A stretch of DNA of 6,453 nucleotides from Bdellovibrionales bacterium (GTDB taxonomy: Bacteria; Bdellovibrionota; UBA1018; CAIMNF01), in assembly GCA_947457605.1 (NCBI GenBank), contig CANGWP010000118.1, forward strand, positions 1 to 6,453, given 5' to 3'. This document shows, in pieces, positions 1-4,909 of the stretch. The position numbers were made by a program, and so were the translations under genes. Positions within the stretch are counted from its first letter, which is position 1. Every line of letters begins with the position of its first letter. The notes under the pieces are model-generated. The model had not been told where the DNA came from. It searched no databases and saw nothing but the letters and a program-made list of their open reading frames with translations.

Positions 1-2
1 CT

Positions 3-431
3 CGCGACAACGGTTTGAGTGAGAAGGGACAGAATCAGGTGGAGGATTTGGTTAAGTATTTCAAGGGTTGGTTTGCTCGAGAACATGAAGACGCAAAAGT
101 AAAATGTTACTCCTCTCCGAAAAAAAGATGCGTTCAGACACTTGAGCCCATTTCGAGGGGTCTTGGGCAGAGCATTGAGATTGATGCCAGAATTACAGAA
201 GTTTCCCCATTGGAGTCGGAATCCGAGGCTCGGGCGAGACTTGGGGCTTTCCTCGAGGACTGGAAATCGAAGAACTCGGAAGTCACTCTGGTCTGTTCCC
301 ATGGGGACGTGATTCCGCTCTGCGTACAGTCGCTGACAGGTGCTCGGATTGGCATCAAAAAAGCGGGCGTGGTTCAGATTGAAGGTGTTGCCGGCGATTA
401 CTTTCTAACAGCTTTGATTCAGAAGGTATAA
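3..431 (+). CDS. Histidine phosphatase (SixA/phosphoglycerate mutase superfamily), C-terminal part; 5' end off window
   Basis: The frame is open from the left edge (codons for R-D-N-G-L-S-E-K-G run through position 3), so the start and the first catalytic R-H-G motif are outside the window. A TTG at 15 could be read as a start, but it lies inside the conserved L-[ST]-x-x-G-x-x-Q segment, so I do not believe it. Visible superfamily marks are the L-S-E-K-G-Q-N-Q segment, the S-S-P-x-x-R-x-x-Q-T motif at about 112-144, and the second catalytic His in V-C-S-H-G-D-V-I-P at about 292-318. The family hydrolyses phosphate from phosphohistidine proteins or small phosphoesters through a phosphohistidine intermediate in the cytoplasm. 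The S-H-G-D-V-I-P form resembles the phosphatase domain of NUDIX-SixA fusions (MutT1 type) as much as stand-alone SixA; which it is depends on the missing 5' sequence. The stop is 18 nt before queA, suggesting co-transcription. The superfamily call is firm; the substrate is unknown. Confidence 0.8.
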   Translation, partial: RDNGLSEKGQNQVEDLVKYFKGWFAREHEDAKVKCYSSPKKRCVQTLEPISRGLGQSIEIDARITEVSPLESESEARARLGAFLEDWKSKNSEVTLVCSHGDVIPLCVQSLTGARIGIKKAGVVQIEGVAGDYFLTALIQKV

Positions 432-441
432 AGAGCAGTTC

Positions 442-445
442 GGAG
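442..445 (+). promoter_or_regulatory. Shine-Dalgarno for queA
   Basis: GGAG ends 4 nt before the ATG at 450, inside the 18-nt gap after the phosphatase gene. The spacing is slightly short. It supports the ATG at 450 as the queA start. Confidence 0.5.
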
Positions 446-449
446 TCTC

Positions 450-1544
450 ATGGATATTTTCGAATGCTCATCCTACCAGTTTGACCTTCCTGACTCCCTG
501 ATTGCCGACACTCCGCTGAAATCTCGGGATCAAGCCCGTCTTTTGGTGGTCAATCGCCGAAGCCGGACGATCGAACACCGAAAGATTTGTGAACTTCCGG
601 AAATCCTTACCAAGGACTTTGCAGTAGTTGCGAATAACACCAAGGTCTTCAAGGCGCGATTGCTCGGGCAACGGGAGGGAACGGGGGGAAAGGTCGAGTT
701 CTTTCTTCTCTCCCAGACGGGAGAGTTGCAGTGGCAGGGATTGATGAAGGCAGGCGCGAAAGTCACTCCCGGCTTCTCGTTTTTGGTTCCTTCCCCCAAA
801 GGGGTCCTCATTCGAGGTGAGGTGGTTTCAAGGTTCGATGCACCGGGAGGCGCTGTTTTTGAAGCGCGCTTTTCCCATGATCCGGTTTTGCTCGATGCGG
901 GTGAGGTTCCTCTTCCCCCTTACATTGTTCAGCAACGGGAGTCGAGGGGGAGCCGGGTTTCCGATTCCGACGAGCTCAGCCAATACAACACGGTCTTTTC
1001 AAAGGAATCGGGATCGGTGGCAGCACCCACTGCCGGAAGGCATTTCACTCTGGAGTTGATCGAGAAATTGAAAATACAGGGAATTCCTTGGGAAGAGATC
1101 ACCCTCCATGTGGGAATCGGCACCTTCAAGCCGGTGAGCAGCGCTGACATCAGAGACCACGCCATGCACGAAGAGACCACCGGGATTTCGGAGGATACGG
1201 CTTTCAGGCTAAATGCCTACCGGAAGTCAGGACGGAAAATCCTTGCGGTCGGTACAACCACTGCGAGGACGCTCGAAGGGAGAGCCTTGCTCGGTTCAGA
1301 TCTCCTGGTTCTTGAGCCCGGACGAAAAGCGGTCAATCTCTACATTCATCCCGGAAGCGGTCATGAATGGAAATGGGCGGACGCACTTCTCACGAACTTT
1401 CACCTTCCTGGAAGCACATTGTTGATGATGGTCGCGTCAAGGATTGGAGATTTGGGCTTTACACTTGAGATTTACCGGAAGGCGATTGAGGCGAAGTACC
1501 GGTTTTACAGCTATGGGGATGCCATGATAATTCTGGATCAATGA
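450..1544 (+). CDS. queA: S-adenosylmethionine:tRNA ribosyltransferase-isomerase
   Basis: QueA transfers and isomerises the ribosyl part of S-adenosylmethionine onto 7-aminomethyl-7-deazaguanine at position 34 of GUN-anticodon tRNAs, giving epoxyqueuosine, the penultimate step of queuosine synthesis; it is cytoplasmic. The 364-residue product is full length (E. coli QueA is about 356). Family motifs run in order: F-D-L-P-x-x-L-I-A (11-19), R-D-x-x-R-L-L-V-V (26-34), N-N-T-K-V-F-x-A-R-L (62-71), L-P-P-Y-I (155-159), Y-N-T-V-F-x-x-x-x-G-S-V-A-A-P-T-A-G (179-196), I-T-L-H-V-G-I-G-T-F-x-P-V (217-229), H-A-M-H-E-E (237-242), A-V-G-T-T-T-x-R-T-L-E (266-276), L-T-N-F-H-L-P-x-S-T-L-L-M-M-V (314-328) and F-Y-S-Y-G-D-A-M-I-I-L (352-362). 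Residue 197 is Arg where the family usually reads A-G-L-H-F. The stop overlaps the next start (ATGA), so translation of the two is probably coupled. Confidence 0.97.
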   Translation: MDIFECSSYQFDLPDSLIADTPLKSRDQARLLVVNRRSRTIEHRKICELPEILTKDFAVVANNTKVFKARLLGQREGTGGKVEFFLLSQTGELQWQGLMKAGAKVTPGFSFLVPSPKGVLIRGEVVSRFDAPGGAVFEARFSHDPVLLDAGEVPLPPYIVQQRESRGSRVSDSDELSQYNTVFSKESGSVAAPTAGRHFTLELIEKLKIQGIPWEEITLHVGIGTFKPVSSADIRDHAMHEETTGISEDTAFRLNAYRKSGRKILAVGTTTARTLEGRALLGSDLLVLEPGRKAVNLYIHPGSGHEWKWADALLTNFHLPGSTLLMMVASRIGDLGFTLEIYRKAIEAKYRFYSYGDAMIILDQ

Positions 1545-2218
1545 TTCAGAAAACTCTACCCGTAGGTGCGTTTCTTTGTAACTGCCAGATTCTTGTGTGC
1601 TCTGAAACACGTCAGGCTCTTGTGATTGATCCGGGTGAAGAGCCCACGAAAATTTTAAAGACGATTTCCGGAATCGAGTCCGAATTGGGTGGGCCGATTG
1701 AACTGAAGGCGCTCTTTCACACCCACGCACATTTTGATCACATTGGTGGATCCCGCGACATCAAGGAACACTATTTGGATGCCGGAATTCTTGCCCCCCA
1801 GATATTTCTTCATCAAGCGGATGAATTCATCTATTCCATGCTCCCGAAACAAGCGGCCCGTTTTGGATTCCAATTGCGGGAGCCGCTCCCAGTGGATCGC
1901 TATTTCGAAGACGAGCAGCGTCTCGCGATCGGAAAGATGAAATTCACGATTCTTCACACTCCAGGACACTCCCCAGGAGGCGTTTGTTTCCGCCTTCATG
2001 GGGACTCGGCCCTTCGTATTCCTGAAACCGTATTTACGGGTGATACTCTTTTCAAAGAGGACATCGGGCGGGCTGACCTTTGGGGAGGAGACGAGAAAGT
2101 CCTGATTCGCAGCATTCGAACCCGGCTTTTGACTTTGGATGATGACACCTGTGCCTGGCCGGGACATGGTCCCAGCACAACCATTGGCCATGAAAAAAGA
2201 CACAATCCCTATGTATGA
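1541..2218 (+). CDS. Metallo-beta-lactamase-fold hydrolase, glyoxalase II / YcbL-like
   Basis: This is a cytoplasmic binuclear metal hydrolase of 225 residues with the glyoxalase II signature set: T-H-A-H-F-D-H (61-67), P-G-H-S-P-G with His143, G-D-T-L-F with Asp168, P-G-H-G with His209, then T-T-I-G-H-E-x-x-x-N-P near the C-terminus. All expected metal ligands are present, so it should be active. The size and the missing C-terminal glutathione-binding helical domain fit the short type (YcbL, or other thioester or S-acylglutathione hydrolases) better than classical GloB of about 250-260 residues; the natural substrate cannot be read from the sequence. The N-terminus (P-V-G-x-x-x-x-N then V-I-D-P-G at 28-32) is complete and supports the ATG at 1541, which overlaps the queA stop by 4 nt; only a weak GGA (1535-1537) precedes it, so translation likely depends on coupling to queA. 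Its stop is 1 nt from that of the convergent RAYT-like gene. Confidence 0.9.
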   Translation: MIQKTLPVGAFLCNCQILVCSETRQALVIDPGEEPTKILKTISGIESELGGPIELKALFHTHAHFDHIGGSRDIKEHYLDAGILAPQIFLHQADEFIYSMLPKQAARFGFQLREPLPVDRYFEDEQRLAIGKMKFTILHTPGHSPGGVCFRLHGDSALRIPETVFTGDTLFKEDIGRADLWGGDEKVLIRSIRTRLLTLDDDTCAWPGHGPSTTIGHEKRHNPYV

Positions 2219-2253
2219 TTCAAGTCCCTCTGAAACGACTCTGATTTGAATCA
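2216..2253. repeat. 8-bp inverted repeat spanning the convergent stop codons
   Basis: TGATTCAA (2216-2223) and TTGAATCA (2246-2253) are perfect inverted copies separated by 22 nt, with a possible extra G-T pair inside. The left arm contains both convergent stop codons (2216-2218 and 2220-2222). It lacks the GC-rich stem and T-run of an intrinsic terminator, so a bidirectional terminator role is only a possibility; chance is a fair alternative. Confidence 0.25.
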
Positions 2254-2795
2254 AAAGTGTCGAGCGAGCCCAGAAGAAATGCCGAATTTGAATGCTGGAT
2301 CATGTCGCGGAAATGATGAAATTCACCACCCCAATTGATCATTCGAGAAAAACACAGTTCGTCCCAAAACTTCCCGACCCGTCGAACCCGCTTTCGTGCT
2401 CCGGTAACCGAAACCGCCACTCTTCCCGCAAGTACCCGAAAAAAATCAGCAAGATCCTTTCGATCGCCTGACTTGACCAGGAGTTGGATCTGTCCCTTTC
2501 GAATGGATGCGGAGAAGACACGAACCCGAAATCGCTTGGCGTATGTATAGATCTGACTTGTGATCCGGGAGCGATGCCTCCGATGGGCGAGATCCCACAC
2601 CCCGCGTGCCCGTTTTGAATTCAGAAGAAAGACCTGGGGCGTATTGGAGAAGTAAGGGCGGGGGGTCTTCCGCTTTCCTTTCATGGCAGGACCGCCATGG
2701 GTCAAGCGTGGGTGAAGAAGCGCGTTCCATTTCGCGCCTTCTTTTGAACCTGGGGGCAGGAATTCCTTTAATAACCTGGGTTTGCCGGTTGCCAC
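2220..2795 (-). CDS. RAYT-like (Y1 transposase superfamily) protein with nuclease residues apparently replaced
   Basis: From family knowledge I assign this 191-residue protein to the REP-associated tyrosine transposase-like proteins common in Bdellovibrionota: H-G-G (33-35), K-G-K-R-K-x-x-R-P (39-47), a beta-strand followed by S-K-R-A-R-G (60-65), a core strand ending L-L-V-K (105-108), F-F-R-V-L-A-G (118-124), V-T-G-A-R-K (130-135), K-F-W-D (142-145) and S-R-x-x-x-W-G-x-E-F (150-159). Active members carry a His-hydrophobe-His metal motif and a catalytic Tyr in the last helix. Here the motif position reads Gln102-Ile103-Gln104, an earlier strand His position reads Gln54, and the Tyr position that I align reads Met165, so nicking activity is unlikely. 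The frame is intact. The start is uncertain: the GTG at 2793-2795 lies at the predicted transcription start with no Shine-Dalgarno, while the ATG at codon 38 would cut off the H-G-G segment. A TTG at codon 31 is a further option. The role is unknown; DNA or RNA binding is possible. Confidence 0.65.
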   Translation of the reverse strand: MATGKPRLLKEFLPPGSKEGAKWNALLHPRLTHGGPAMKGKRKTPRPYFSNTPQVFLLNSKRARGVWDLAHRRHRSRITSQIYTYAKRFRVRVFSASIRKGQIQLLVKSGDRKDLADFFRVLAGRVAVSVTGARKRVRRVGKFWDELCFSRMINWGGEFHHFRDMIQHSNSAFLLGSLDTFDSNQSRFRGT

Positions 2796-2801
2796 TCTTT
2801 T

Positions 2802-2830
2802 ATTATAGCCACATTTTTATCTTGGGGCAA
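2802..2830 (-). promoter_or_regulatory. Sigma70-type promoter of the RAYT-like gene
   Basis: On the minus strand, TTGCCC (2830-2825) is followed after exactly 17 nt by a perfect TATAAT (2807-2802). Initiation would fall near 2795-2796, at the GTG start, implying a leaderless mRNA or a start codon further inside. It is the best promoter match I found in the window. Confidence 0.65.
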
Positions 2831-2893
2831 TGTCATTTTACGGAATTTTTTTCGCTCAAGCTCCAAACGGGTGCCAAAATGCGGCAAGGCCTA

Positions 2894-2922
2894 CGAGGGG
2901 AGGGGGAAATGAATGGGGGAAG
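2894..2922 (-). terminator. C-rich, G-poor tract just after the barrel gene; possible Rho loading site
   Basis: Directly after the TAA at 2923-2925, the minus-strand transcript would carry three C runs (of 5, 5 and 4) with almost no G over about 29 nt, and no hairpin plus U-run follows. Such a composition is what Rho utilisation sites look like. The plus strand correspondingly has G runs at 2897-2900, 2902-2906 and 2915-2919. Functional assignment is inference. Confidence 0.3.
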
Positions 2923-3708
2923 TTACCAAACGAACATGAAGTGGACCATGAGGGAAAAGAATCCACCGGTTAGGAGCGACCGATCAGGGCTTAGATCCGG
3001 ATCCTGTGTGTCGGCGAAATTCTGAGTGTGATAGAGACCTTCCACAGTCAGATAGGTCTTCTTGAAAACCACGGGAAACTCAAAGCCACCGCCAAAATCC
3101 ACACTCATGGTGGAGTCTGCGTCGGGTTGGGTGGAGGAAAGACTGCTTTGGGACTTACTCATGGCTCCAATTCCGGCCATGATGAAAGGATTTGCAAAGG
3201 AAATTGCGGCCGAAGCGTTCTTTACATCGAAGTAATATTTCAGGTGGAAGCCGTACCCGATCAATTTGGCTTCATAATTCACGCTTCCGGTGCTGAAGCT
3301 GTGATTCGCAAAAAACACTCCAAGATCTCCTGCCAGGTTAAACCCGAACCAGTACTGGATTCTCGCATCAAAACGAGGAATGGCGGCAGAGTAAAGTTTG
3401 CCGCGATTGCCGGTTGCGGATTGATACCCAAGCCCCAGGGATAGACCGAAAAATCTTCCGTACTGGAAAAACTGGGTATCTTCGTTCTCCTCTTCGTTCA
3501 TGTTAAAGTCGCCGTATTCGAGATACGGCGAGGATCCGTCGAAGAGACCGGTGTCTTCCTTTTTTGGAACCGCGGGGGCTTGAGGAGCTCCTTCTGCGGG
3601 TGGCACCCCTTGAGCGAGTGAGTTTGGGCTGCCGGCCATTGATGCGAAGAGCGCCAATGAAAGGAGAATTCGAAAATTCCGATTAAAAGTAAAAATGCAT
3701 GCCCGCAT
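2923..3708 (-). CDS. Secreted outer-membrane beta-barrel protein (unrecognised family)
   Basis: I do not recognise a named family. The 261-residue product starts with a Sec signal peptide: basic n-region (Arg10, Arg13), hydrophobic core 14-26, likely cleavage after S-L-A at 32. A Pro/Ala-rich stretch (35-50) and an acidic, Asn/Glu-rich stretch (about 69-78) follow. From about 84 the chain shows the short alternating hydrophobic/aromatic strands and Gly-rich turns of a small transmembrane barrel (for example Y-G-F-H-L-K-Y-Y-F at 152-160), and it ends in a strand with alternating hydrophobic residues and a terminal Trp, similar to a BAM-recognised last strand. The ATG at 3708 lies inside the preceding gene (26-nt overlap) behind only a weak GTGAG, so expression probably depends on coupling. 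It may be a diverged paralogue of that neighbour: both have G-G-x-x-x-E-F before the last strands (206-211 here). No substrate or pore role can be read. Confidence 0.7.
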   Translation of the reverse strand: MRACIFTFNRNFRILLSLALFASMAGSPNSLAQGVPPAEGAPQAPAVPKKEDTGLFDGSSPYLEYGDFNMNEEENEDTQFFQYGRFFGLSLGLGYQSATGNRGKLYSAAIPRFDARIQYWFGFNLAGDLGVFFANHSFSTGSVNYEAKLIGYGFHLKYYFDVKNASAAISFANPFIMAGIGAMSKSQSSLSSTQPDADSTMSVDFGGGFEFPVVFKKTYLTVEGLYHTQNFADTQDPDLSPDRSLLTGGFFSLMVHFMFVW

Positions 3709-4195
3709 TCAGGAAGCTCACTCCAAAGGTTTTCAGTACCAGTGAACCTGACGCTGAGGTAAGGCTTTCCGCGCTCATGCCGGCTTCAAAACTGATTCCC
3801 ACGTTGTCAATTCCGGGGATGAAAAATTCAGAGCCCAGACCACCAAGAATCTCGACTCCATTCTGTTGATTGGCGTATACGTAGCCAATTCCGCCAAGGA
3901 AGTAAAAATTCGCGTAGCTTTCGGCATGGACCGTTTGCATGTATTTTGCAGCGAGAACCCCGCTTCCTCTGGCTCCTGAGTAAAAACCGGCGATGACTTC
4001 AACCATGGACCTTGGGGCGAGACCGTATTTCAAGCTGATTCCCGGAGTTCCGTTCGTTTGGGATGTGTTTGCGAATTGAGCGTTGTAGCCAAGTCCAACC
4101 CGGCCGAACAGTTCTTTTGCTGAAGCTGTCCCTGAAAGCAGAGGACAGAAAAGGAGGAAGAAAAGCGCTCTGGGTTTCCATGCGTACCGGGTCAT
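3683..4195 (-). CDS. Small outer-membrane beta-barrel protein (unrecognised family)
   Basis: The 170-residue product has a clear Sec signal peptide: basic n-region with Arg3, Lys8 and Arg9, hydrophobic core 10-20, and a probable A-S-A cleavage at residue 26 before K-E-L-F-G. The mature part of about 144 residues fits an eight-stranded barrel: alternating strands, Gly-rich turns (G-R-V-G-L-G-Y at 31-37, L-G-G-I-G-Y-V-Y at 100-107, L-G-G-L-G-S-E-F-F-I-P at 118-127) and a last strand ending G-M-H-F-Y-F, whose terminal Phe is the classical signal for the BAM machinery. I chose the ATG at 4195. A longer frame reaches 4399, but it would run through the divergent yfgM-like gene, and the ATG at 4213 has no ribosome site and would displace the signal peptide. 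A modest AGG lies 10 nt before the chosen ATG. It is first in an operon with the 2923-3708 barrel gene. Function is unknown. Confidence 0.7.
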   Translation of the reverse strand: MTRYAWKPRALFFLLFCPLLSGTASAKELFGRVGLGYNAQFANTSQTNGTPGISLKYGLAPRSMVEVIAGFYSGARGSGVLAAKYMQTVHAESYANFYFLGGIGYVYANQQNGVEILGGLGSEFFIPGIDNVGISFEAGMSAESLTSASGSLVLKTFGVSFLNAGMHFYF

Positions 4196-4224
4196 CTGGT
4201 TCAAGCCTAACATAGGGTTTTTTT

Positions 4225-4251
4225 TTGACAATAGCCGTTTCAGGACATAAA
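4225..4251 (+). promoter_or_regulatory. Possible promoter for the yfgM-bamB pair
   Basis: A perfect TTGACA (4225-4230) follows a run of nine T (4218-4226). The best -10 candidate is CATAAA (4246-4251) with a short 15-nt spacer, so the match is incomplete. Initiation near 4258 would leave almost no leader before the ATG at 4262, which also lacks a nearby Shine-Dalgarno. The whole divergent gap is only 66 bp (4196-4261) and must also hold the promoter of the barrel operon, for which I see only a poor candidate (TATTGT on the minus strand at 4233-4228). Confidence 0.35.
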
Positions 4252-4252
4252 T

Positions 4253-4265
4253 CCATAGTCTATGG
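4253..4265. repeat. 13-bp palindrome over the start codon of the yfgM-like gene
   Basis: CCATAG (4253-4258), a central T, then CTATGG (4260-4265) form perfect inverted half-sites that include the ATG at 4262. As RNA it could make a 5-bp stem with a 3-nt loop; as DNA it could be an operator. A 6-bp inverted repeat of this spacing is expected about once or twice by chance in a window this long, so only the position is notable. Confidence 0.25.
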
Positions 4266-4909
4266 AAAATTGGTTCGATCGTAAGAGGATTCTGGGGTTC
4301 GCTTTGATTTTGGTGGTGGCGGGAGTGGGCACCTACTTTTACCAGGCTGCCACAGAGAAGAAGGAAGAAGAGGGCAAATCGGCACTTTATAAGGTTCAAA
4401 AAACCTTTGAAGAGGAAAGCAAGTCCATCCCCGAGGCGGAAAAAGCTGCGGGAACCTCTCTTGATGTGGATGCAAAGTTCTCGAAGACCGTTTCAGAATT
4501 GAATGGTCTTTTGAAGGCTCGCACTGCGAGTGATCGTATCCTCTACGAAGCAGCCTATCGCCTCGGGACCCTTTACCTTGAGTACCGACAGCCCGAGAAA
4601 GCGGCCCAATCCCTGAAAGAGGGGGTCTCTTTTGCAGGTTCGGCGATTCAGCGGGCATCCATTCAGTATCTTTTGGGCTCTGCCTTGGAGCAGGCGAACA
4701 AGACCAAGGAGGCTCTTGGCGCGTTCCAGAACGGGCTTTCCCAGAATATTGCGGCTTTGAAGGGCGAGTTCATGCTCGGCATGATCCGCATGCACTTGCA
4801 GTTGAAGGAGGTTGCTCAGGCAAAGAAGCTTTCGGAGCAAATTGCAAAGGAGCTATCGGGATCCAAAGCTGCTGAAACTGCAAATCAATTGCTGAAAGAC
4901 TTCAAGTGA
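4262..4909 (+). CDS. YfgM-like membrane-anchored TPR protein
   Basis: The 215-residue protein (E. coli YfgM has about 206) has a short charged N-terminus (R-K-R at 7-9), one transmembrane helix at about 10-27, a Lys/Glu-rich segment (32-60) and a helical C-terminal domain with TPR-type helix pairs at about 95-122, 132-160 and 166-192 (for example Y-R-L-G-T-L-Y-L-E-Y-x-x-P-E-K-A at 99-114). This predicts an inner-membrane protein with the TPR domain in the periplasm. In E. coli, YfgM is part of the periplasmic chaperone network with PpiD and the Sec translocon, and yfgM lies directly before bamB; here a BamB-like gene follows with a 4-nt GTGA overlap, which supports the assignment. There is no good Shine-Dalgarno: an AGGA at 4242-4245 is too far from the ATG. 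Other TPR families could look similar, so the name rests on architecture plus synteny. I see no truncation or frameshift. Confidence 0.72.
   Translation: MENWFDRKRILGFALILVVAGVGTYFYQAATEKKEEEGKSALYKVQKTFEEESKSIPEAEKAAGTSLDVDAKFSKTVSELNGLLKARTASDRILYEAAYRLGTLYLEYRQPEKAAQSLKEGVSFAGSAIQRASIQYLLGSALEQANKTKEALGAFQNGLSQNIAALKGEFMLGMIRMHLQLKEVAQAKKLSEQIAKELSGSKAAETANQLLKDFK

Noticed and set aside
1655..2254. 199-codon minus-strand open frame opposite the MBL hydrolase
   Set aside because: It is fully antisense to a gene with all catalytic motifs, and its translation shows no recognisable domain.
2870..2886. Small hairpin TGCC / GGCA as a REP-like element near the RAYT-like gene
   Set aside because: It has only 4 bp of stem and no second copy in the window, so it cannot be supported as a REP sequence.
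2606..3025. 139-codon plus-strand open frame across the RAYT-like 5' end and the intergenic gap
   Set aside because: It is low-complexity, has no family marks and overlaps two better-supported minus-strand genes and a promoter.
3028..3444. 138-codon plus-strand open frame inside the larger barrel gene
   Set aside because: It is antisense to a signal-peptide-bearing coding sequence, and its His/Gly-rich translation looks like a shadow.
4209..4231. Minus-strand promoter using TTGTCA at 4231-4226 for the barrel operon
   Set aside because: No acceptable -10 hexamer lies 16-18 nt downstream; the nearest, TATGTT, is only 11 nt away.
4196..4399. N-terminal extension of the small barrel gene, with its own hydrophobic stretch
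   Set aside because: It is antisense to the start and membrane helix of the yfgM-like gene; the hydrophobic run mirrors that helix, and the signal peptide at 4195 is the convincing N-terminus.
4260..4658. 132-codon minus-strand open frame opposite the yfgM-like gene
   Set aside because: Pro/Arg/Ser-rich shadow translation with no domain; the plus-strand TPR gene and its synteny with bamB explain the region.
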